Shown here piece by piece: positions 7,023-12,118 of a stretch of DNA of 12,118 nt; within the stretch, counting starts at the first letter, position 1, and every line of letters begins with the position of its first letter. The notes beneath the pieces are model-generated. The model searched no databases and was not told the origin of the DNA. It saw only the letters and a list, made by a program, of their open reading frames with translations. The DNA is from Aureococcus anophagefferens (lineage: Eukaryota; Sar; Pelagophyceae; Pelagomonadales; Pelagomonadaceae). Both the position numbers and the translations under genes were made by a program. The stretch lies in contig NW_008705594.1 of the NCBI RefSeq assembly GCF_000186865.1, forward strand, positions 40,096 to 52,213, read 5' to 3'.

Positions 7023-7390
7023 AAAACCCGTCGTAAGAATATCAACGACGGACCCTATTTTTCTAAGACAACGCCCCTCGGGGTGGTGTCCAAAAAGGGA
7101 ATACGGGGACTATATACCGTATGAAGTTGCAGGCGCGAGTCTAGTCAAGTTGTCGCCCCTGTGAGCTCAGGCGCAGGCTTGGCCCGCGCTGGCGGTTCTC
7201 GCGGTAGCCCCGGGCTTCACGGACGACCCACCTTCGCAGCGGCGCTGCAGATGGAGGTACATCGGTCGGGCGGTGCACCAGTTAGTGCGGGAGAATCATC
7301 TGCAGCAAGTGATTTTCCCTGATTTTAATGCAGCTGTGCTAGCGGTGTCGCGAGCTGTTCAGCGCCGGTCTGAGGCGACGGGATTTTAAT
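6883..7390 (+). CDS. Lys/Arg-rich protein with one in-frame TGA, unrecognised
   Basis: ATG 6883 opens a 93-codon ORF ending at TGA 7162-7164; the same frame then stays open for another 74 codons to TAA 7388-7390. The first 50 residues are disordered and charged (PPRREEPMPTQERDKGKGAG). A more ordered part follows (RQRPSGWCPKREYGDYIPYE). The part after TGA (QAWPALAVLAVAPGFTDDPP, then a basic segment) has matching codon style, so TGA probably broke one gene. The TGA also overlaps a donor-like GTGAGC, so it could be spliced out. The region begins at a sharp AT-to-GC change near 6890. It could be an accessory or gag-like protein of a mobile element; function unknown. Confidence 0.38.
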
Positions 7391-7615
7391 GTGGCTTCTC
7401 TCGATCTCGCAAAATTTTCTTCGAATTCGATCGGTGTCTACACAAAAAGCACGAAAGCACATTTTCAGTCGGTGTCCCCTTGGTCCTGCGAGTCTGGCGA
7501 AAAGTCACTGGCTTGAGTCTCGTGCGTGTTGTCATCTTCCCTTTCCCGCTGTAATAGACACTGCAAACGTGGGCTTGGAGCGACCGCGCAATGTGAAGCC
7601 GCCAAGCATAGACGC
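7391..7615. other. Spacer between convergent genes, no feature seen
   Basis: This 225-bp stretch lies between the 3' end of the 6883 frame and the 3' end of the minus-strand transporter. A plus-strand frame at 7389-7727 overlaps the transporter C-terminus and has no independent support. It probably holds the transporter 3' UTR; I see no clear polyadenylation signal. Confidence 0.4.
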
Positions 7616-9631
7616 CTATGCCAGCAGCAATTGCCTGCAGGTGGCTAAAAAGGCTAAGCGAAATAGTAAGATGAATAAGAGGAGGATGGCGAGATGTTGC
7701 GATACGTCAGTGTCATCAACCTTGTAATCAGGATAGCCTCCTACTCGAGTGCCGAGTGATCTGAGAATCTCAATGCCGCTTGCTGGATCTTCGAATGGAT
7801 TCGACGACTGCGTGTTGAAGCATGGTTCCCACATGCGACATGTCCCGAAGCCATAAAATTTGAATGTAGCTATGAGAAGAATCTCGTGTACATATTTCAT
7901 TGGCGAGCACCAATGTAGCCATCTCATCCAAGATGGCATATTGGGCAAAGATACGAAAAAACCGTTAAATAACCACTGCGTTACAATTACTGTGCTGCAC
8001 AACCCCATACCAAAAACATAATTGGTGCAGCATAAACCAAAGAAGCATGCAACTCCATCGTAGAGAATCACTGAGAAGATGACAGCACAAGCGGCAATAC
8101 AAAATCCAATGAAGCTGGATTGATGAGTTAGCAAAAATACGGGCGTGAGGAACGAAAAAGAGAAAAGCGACGAACATGTGCATTGGAGAAGGCAATTGGC
8201 AAGCCAGTATGGAGTAACACCGTATAATCCATTGCTAATTTCCTTCCCAACGACGTGTGCATCTACAAAAAAAGACGGGATCAATAGAATGCTCAACATG
8301 GGAAGGTATCCTCCTTCAAATATGGCGATTACAAGCCAATTAAGCACATTTTTTTGTGAATGTCTTATGTTGAAATTCATTGTCCCAAAAAAGAGAGCAA
8401 ACGCCAAAGTCATCAGAAGTCGTGCTCTCAGTTGGACTGGATCCTTCACTATGGCAATGATCATGCGCCGCGTGATGAGAAACGTTGCCCTGTACACACG
8501 GAGGCTAGTTGCGGCACCACTGACTCCTACGTAGTTCCTAGGAGACTCGAGTGGGGGTTGCGTTTCATCGGCCCAAGCGGCGATGATCAAATCAAGTCGC
8601 GTCTTTGCGGTTTCCTCGGGGTGAGCGGGGTCATCGAAGTCTATGCAGACCAAAGCTAATAAATAGTCAGCAGGATTGATACTATTGTGCTCGGGGGCAT
8701 GACCCAGCTTGAGCATGTGTGCTAGGGCATCGTGCGGACTACCGGCATATGCAACTTGACCAGTCGACAAAAGCAGGACATTGTCAAACTCCTCCCAGAT
8801 ATACGAACTTGGCTGGTGAATCGTGTTCACAACAGTTATTCGTTCTGAATTGGCCAAGTATCGCAACAGTCTAACAATATTTAGAGCTGCAACCGCGTCC
8901 AAGCCTGTCGTAGGTTCATCCAGCAACAGGACCTCTGGTCTCGACAAGATTTCGATCCCGATGCTTGTACGCCGCTGCTGCCCTCCACTGCACCCCTTTA
9001 CCAATGGCCCCCCGACCATGGTGTCCGCACAGCTAGCTAGGCCCAGTACTTGAATAACTTTGGAAACCACAGGACGTTCCTGCTTGTAGCATCCATCAAG
9101 AAATGCAATGCAAAATAGAAAATGTTCTCGGACTGTCAAGGTACTCCAAAGCGCATCATGTTGGGGAACATATGCGCATCGCGCGCGGAACAAGCTAGGG
9201 GTCATTGGAGTGCAGCCCAAGTAGATGCTGCCGGATAGCTTTATTGAATGCGAACGTAATATATGAATCCTTTGGCCAAGATAGTCCAGGAGGGTGGATT
9301 TCCCAGCTCCGCTTGGGCCCATGATTGCAGTCACTGTTCCGCAATCGAACTGGGCGCTACAGGACTTTAGAATACATTTGCGTAACCTTGATAAAAAACA
9401 GGTCAGGTCCTTGAAGTGGAGGGGAGCAACGCCTGTCTGAAGATCTCTGCGCAGGTCTCGAAAACTTGATTTGAGGTCTACACTCGTAGCATGGCAATTT
9501 GCGCTATTGATGTCGATCACATCTATAGTCACGTGGACGTCCCCTGAAGCTAGCGTTGGCACTGTACACGAATTTTTGGATGAGTCTATATTTTCTGGTC
9601 GGGCAATTGCAGTAGGATCACATCGCATCAT
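7616..9631 (-). CDS. ABC transporter, ABCG/White-type half transporter
   Basis: A complete intronless 671-aa ORF starts at ATG 9629-9631 (a second ATG follows at once) and ends at TAG 7616-7618. Domain order is nucleotide-binding domain then membrane domain, the reverse order that defines ABCG half transporters. The ATPase part shows Walker A GPSGAGKS (105-112), Q-loop YVPQHD (Q157), signature CSGGQQRR (214-221), Walker B VLLLDEP with catalytic E239, D-loop GLDA (243-246) and switch His272 (IHQPS). The C-terminal half has about six hydrophobic segments, near 402-418, 428-452, 475-500, 505-533, 540-562 and 643-664, plus the ABCG-typical GKEISNGLYGVTPYWLANCL motif before the third. Length fits the family (about 600-700 aa). 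Such proteins work as homo- or heterodimers exporting lipids, sterols, pigments or xenobiotics; the substrate cannot be read from sequence. It is the only clearly intact gene here. The 51-bp tandem repeat lies directly upstream. Confidence 0.96.
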   Translation of the reverse strand: MMRCDPTAIARPENIDSSKNSCTVPTLASGDVHVTIDVIDINSANCHATSVDLKSSFRDLRRDLQTGVAPLHFKDLTCFLSRLRKCILKSCSAQFDCGTVTAIMGPSGAGKSTLLDYLGQRIHILRSHSIKLSGSIYLGCTPMTPSLFRARCAYVPQHDALWSTLTVREHFLFCIAFLDGCYKQERPVVSKVIQVLGLASCADTMVGGPLVKGCSGGQQRRTSIGIEILSRPEVLLLDEPTTGLDAVAALNIVRLLRYLANSERITVVNTIHQPSSYIWEEFDNVLLLSTGQVAYAGSPHDALAHMLKLGHAPEHNSINPADYLLALVCIDFDDPAHPEETAKTRLDLIIAAWADETQPPLESPRNYVGVSGAATSLRVYRATFLITRRMIIAIVKDPVQLRARLLMTLAFALFFGTMNFNIRHSQKNVLNWLVIAIFEGGYLPMLSILLIPSFFVDAHVVGKEISNGLYGVTPYWLANCLLQCTCSSLFSFSFLTPVFLLTHQSSFIGFCIAACAVIFSVILYDGVACFFGLCCTNYVFGMGLCSTVIVTQWLFNGFFVSLPNMPSWMRWLHWCSPMKYVHEILLIATFKFYGFGTCRMWEPCFNTQSSNPFEDPASGIEILRSLGTRVGGYPDYKVDDTDVSQHLAILLLFILLFRLAFLATCRQLLLA

Positions 9632-9667
9632 TAATCCTCATTCGAGCCCGTCCTCCTTTCGTTTACG

Positions 9668-9769
9668 GACGGACTAATTCATCTAATTACAACAAGCTTG
9701 CCTGCGCGCGCCTGAGTTGACGGACTAATTCATCCAATTACAACAAGCTTGCCTGCGCGCGCCTAGGTT
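9668..9769. repeat. 51-bp tandem duplication upstream of the transporter
   Basis: Two adjacent copies of a 51-bp unit (GACGGACTAATTCATCnAATT...GCGCGCGCCT) occur at 9668-9718 and 9719-9769, differing at only a few positions. The first copy starts about 37 bp upstream of the transporter ATG, so the duplication lies in the presumed promoter or 5' UTR. The unit contains the palindrome AAGCTT and a GCGCGCGC run. It may alter expression of the transporter, but that is inference. Confidence 0.9.
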
Positions 9770-9931
9770 CGTTGTTTGGAAGAGACCCATGTTTGGGGCC
9801 AGGTGTTCCGTAGAGTTCCGATGACGACATGCAGTTATGAATATCGGTTGAAGGAGCATGCGTTGGAGAATCAGCGTGACGGATAGCGACCAATGATATT
9901 ATTATACTATTTTTCACGGTGCTTTTGTCCG

Positions 9932-10004
9932 AAAGTAGCTTTCTAGTCAATCAAGATAATAATTTGGCATAAAGGGTAAGTTGAGTGAGCCTCAAGGCCC
10001 ACCC
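9932..10004 (-). repeat. Partial third copy of the flanking repeat (73 bp)
   Basis: This segment matches 10214-10286 in the right arm, in the same direction, with one mismatch, and matches the left arm in inverted form. At the mismatch (9940) it agrees with the left arm rather than with its neighbour. It holds only the central part of the 221-bp repeat and ends abruptly at CCCACCC. Confidence 0.88.
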
Positions 10005-10132
10005 CACTCCCCTAGTTTACTAGCTAAACTCCCTCTCTCTAAAATAGGTTCGGCTGGCCACGGGGAGAAAGAATTTCGCCGGCGGGCTGCTTCAGCAGCG
10101 CCGGATAAGAGCATAAGGAGCGAGTATCGACT

Positions 10133-10353
10133 GAGCTGCAATAATAAATAACAGCTCATTCTCTCTCTCTCCTTTGGGCGCTACTTTCTTGGCTACTCGA
10201 AGATTACCTGTACAAAGTAGCCTTCTAGTCAATCAAGATAATAATTTGGCATAAAGGGTAAGTTGAGTGAGCCTCAAGGCCCACCCACACGAAGTCCCCG
10301 AAAGGATCAATCGACGTACCTCAGACCTCGTCCTCCTGTGAGAACTCGGCCAG
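10133..10353 (-). repeat. Long inverted repeat, right arm (221 bp)
   Basis: This is the inverted partner of 460-680, the same length without gaps. Read on the minus strand it carries the same donor-like GTACGT and acceptor-like TTATTATTGCAG, so the possible intron is preserved, but the upstream exon-like part has a TGA in the frame corresponding to ...FSQEDEV. The CT microsatellite at about 10160-10171 is the reverse complement of the GA run in the left arm. Confidence 0.88.
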
Positions 10354-10396
10354 GTCATGCCTGCAACTCGGTTTTTACACTGTTGACGTAACTTAG

Positions 10397-10834
10397 GGCG
10401 CGCTACGCAGCACACAGAATCCATACGGGAGCAGGAACCGAAGGTTTGAAGTAGGGCAGGCTCCGATGATGGAAGATACCCTGCTAGACAGCACAGGAAA
10501 GTTATGCTCTCTGGTTTATAAAGGTTTCTCTCAAAATAAGTTTGCTAGGACAGAGGACAACAAGGAGTTCCTCGAGTCACTTCAAGCTCAACAGGCGAGC
10601 ACTTTTAAAAATGTGCGACATGAGCGCTCTGAACGCTCTCAGAAGCCGCCTCCAGCCGCTCAACCCCCTAAGCAGGGCGTTAGGGCGCTTGGAGAACAGG
10701 AAATCGAGACGGTGGCGGAGGCAGCGCCATCACAAACGACAACCACGAGTCAATTGGTCATGTCTACCGACGATTTTGAGTCGGGGGGCTGTCCGTTCAT
10801 AGGTCTGGAAGACACAGACTATTTGGATTTTTAG
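10397..10834 (+). CDS. First ORF of an overlapping pair, Pro-rich and acidic, unrecognised
   Basis: The frame opens after TAG 10394-10396; the first ATG is 10466 (ATGATGG), giving 122 aa to TAG 10832-10834. The N-terminal 45 residues look structured (GKLCSLVYKGFSQNKFARTE). The middle is disordered and Pro-rich (SQKPPPAAQPPKQG), and the end is acidic (GLEDTDYLDF). It overlaps the next ORF by about 50 bp. Its small size, disorder and position suggest a structural or adaptor protein of a virus or retroelement, or the N-terminal part of a frameshifted polyprotein. No domain is recognised, and no signal peptide or membrane segment is visible. Confidence 0.5.
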   Translation, partial: GALRSTQNPYGSRNRRFEVGQAPMMEDTLLDSTGKLCSLVYKGFSQNKFARTEDNKEFLESLQAQQASTFKNVRHERSERSQKPPPAAQPPKQGVRALGEQEIETVAEAAPSQTTTTSQLVMSTDDFESGGCPFIGLEDTDYLDF

Positions 10835-12118
10835 AGAGGGTCGGTAATAAGTCAGGGCTTGCCGATCCACAAAGAAGCAGTGACCATGTCCACACTGTTG
10901 CCGATGCTGAAGGGACGCACGTTCACTCGGCAGTGCAATTCAACACTGTTCCTGATCATCATCATCTCGGTTTATCTGTGGATCAACATCGTTTTCTTCA
11001 AGAGAGGGAGTGGACCCGCGAAGAATACTATCGAGATGTACAGCCGCTTTCAGACACTGGCGCCACGATATCGTGCCAGCCTGACGGCGTGGGTATTCTG
11101 CAGGAAACTGTCAGCAATGCCGTGATGATGATACAGGGCGCTACAGCACGTGACCCGACAGCTTCAAAAGCTGGGGGAGTATCTATTTTCTTTTTACCTT
11201 CTGCTCAACGTGCTGATACAGCCTATGCTTTAGGTGTATGGAGAATTGTTCTTCCAACACTCTCATGCATAGTGGACTCACCTCATGCTAGGTCAATTCA
11301 TGGAGTTAGACAATGTACTGACGACACGAAATTCCCACCTTACATGACGATTGTTCCTAGTGGCACACCTCTGAATCCAAACGTCCATGAGATGAAAGAC
11401 TTCAGAGTAGCCAAGTTGAGTCGTAACGCTCACAAAGGTTCAATCCACCTTCCGGTTGTCGATCCTATGAAGTACAAATTCCTCCGAGACTTCATAGATG
11501 GCAGCATCATCGATGTTGGAAAGATTATCCGCAGGCTAAAACTCTGCGCCTCGGATAACAGAGTCAGCTGCGCCCTTGAAGTTGTGATGTCTAAGTCACC
11601 ACAACTCCAAGGACACAGTGTCTTTTCATTCACCGATAAAGGCCTAATTAAGTCGCGATCACCCATCATTCGACATGCAGCTATAGCCTGTGGCCTGCAT
11701 CAGGAATCATCTGCAGTCTTACCTTCTTGGCTGCAAGATAAGTTTGAGTGGTCAGTTATTTGTGAGAGAAAGAAGAAACTGTCCAATGCTCTTATGAAGC
11801 GATTGAACAACACGCAACTCATACCCACTGTCGAATCCCTTATCACCATGCCCCGTGATAAGATTAAGGCTGTAGATGTTGCATTCTTCTCTTTCCCTTG
11901 CATAAATGAGACTGTATTGCGTCATGGCACTGATGCTCAATATGACGACACCAAATCAGGGATGCTCTTTCGAGAAAGTCATTTACAGGTGGCCGACGCG
12001 TTAAATTATCCAAAGATTATTTGCTCAGAGCTAGTCAGTCCACACCCTGAAAACTTCAATCATCATCTTCAAGTAGAGGATATGATGACTGATCCAAAAC
12101 GCCAAGATGCAACTCAAT
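10780..12118 (+). CDS. Second ORF, at least 446 codons, runs off the right edge, unrecognised
   Basis: After TGA 10777-10779 this frame is open without interruption to the window end. The first ATG in it is 11125, but the 115 codons before that also read like protein (FLQEREWTREEYYRDVQPLS), so expression by a shift from the upstream ORF or by splicing is more likely than a start at 11125. A DTGAT pentapeptide near 11056 recalls the aspartic-protease active site of retroelements, but the flanking residues do not fit the full signature. The body is globular with mixed composition (for example VWRIVLPTLSCIVDSPHARS). No polymerase, helicase or integrase motif lies in the part present; these could follow beyond the edge. 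The length of the open frame makes it very probably a real coding region of viral or mobile-element origin, or a host gene of unknown family. Confidence 0.72.
10783..10789 (+). promoter_or_regulatory. Candidate -1 frameshift heptamer G GGG GGC
   Basis: In the frame of the first ORF the codons are TCG GGG GGC, giving the X XXY YYZ pattern G GGG GGC. It lies just after the upstream stop of the second frame (10777-10779), so a -1 slip here would join the two ORFs at almost the earliest possible point. No downstream pseudoknot was established. The same run of six G could instead hide a one-base sequencing or mutation indel. Confidence 0.35.

Noticed and set aside
9738..9950. 70-codon minus-strand ORF upstream of the transporter
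   Set aside because: It has no ATG at its start, begins in the repeat copy and overlaps the tandem duplication. Probably chance.
9976..10047. Possible plus-strand intron GTAAGT...AAAATAG
   Set aside because: The donor lies in the repeat and the acceptor in unique sequence, but there are no coding exons on either side.
1..12118. tRNA, rRNA and CRISPR arrays
   Set aside because: I looked for cloverleaf-like patterns, conserved rRNA segments and regularly spaced repeats and saw none.

Overview
The window looks like nuclear DNA of a unicellular eukaryote. The support is a full-length, intronless ABCG-type half transporter, a run of cyclic-nucleotide-binding (CNB) domains in very GC-rich sequence, several GT...AG intron-like junctions, and many repeats and decayed gene pieces. 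A marine alga, perhaps a stramenopile, is my guess from overall style only; no marker gene settles it. Base composition is a mosaic: 3615-5690 and 6890-7390 are GC-rich, while about 700-1850, 6600-6890 and 10860-12118 are AT-richer. This suggests segments of different origin placed side by side.

Layout, left to right. 1-506 holds exon-like pieces of an unrecognised plus-strand gene. 460-680 is a 221-bp repeat whose inverted copy lies at 10133-10353 with the same length and about 97% identity, so the 9.9 kb between them is flanked by long inverted repeats. Inside are: two overlapping plus-strand reading frames (808-1419 and 1276-1847) behind an A/C-rich leader; a broken GC-rich exon near 2368-2710; a minus-strand cysteine-rich ORF (3016-3513); a frameshifted and truncated CNB-domain gene (3791-4866); two plus-strand ORFs in one frame split by a TAA (4915-6033); a diverged inverted repeat encoding a related peptide on both arms (6149-6569); a Lys/Arg-rich plus-strand ORF with one in-frame TGA (6883-7390); and the intact minus-strand ABCG transporter (7616-9631), whose 5' flank carries a 51-bp tandem duplication. 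A 73-bp third piece of the flanking repeat lies at 9932-10004.

Outside the right arm, 10397-12118 holds two overlapping plus-strand frames. A proline-rich and acidic first ORF of about 122 aa overlaps a second frame that stays open for 446 codons to the window edge. The second frame lies in the -1 frame relative to the first, and a GGGGGGC heptamer sits at the very start of the overlap. This gag/pol-like or viral-like layout is the strongest candidate here for an undescribed system, although I do not recognise either protein.

Apart from the transporter and the CNB pseudogene, none of the proteins could be assigned to a family by eye. Most of the window is best read as mobile-element or virus-derived sequence and gene debris around one functional transporter gene.
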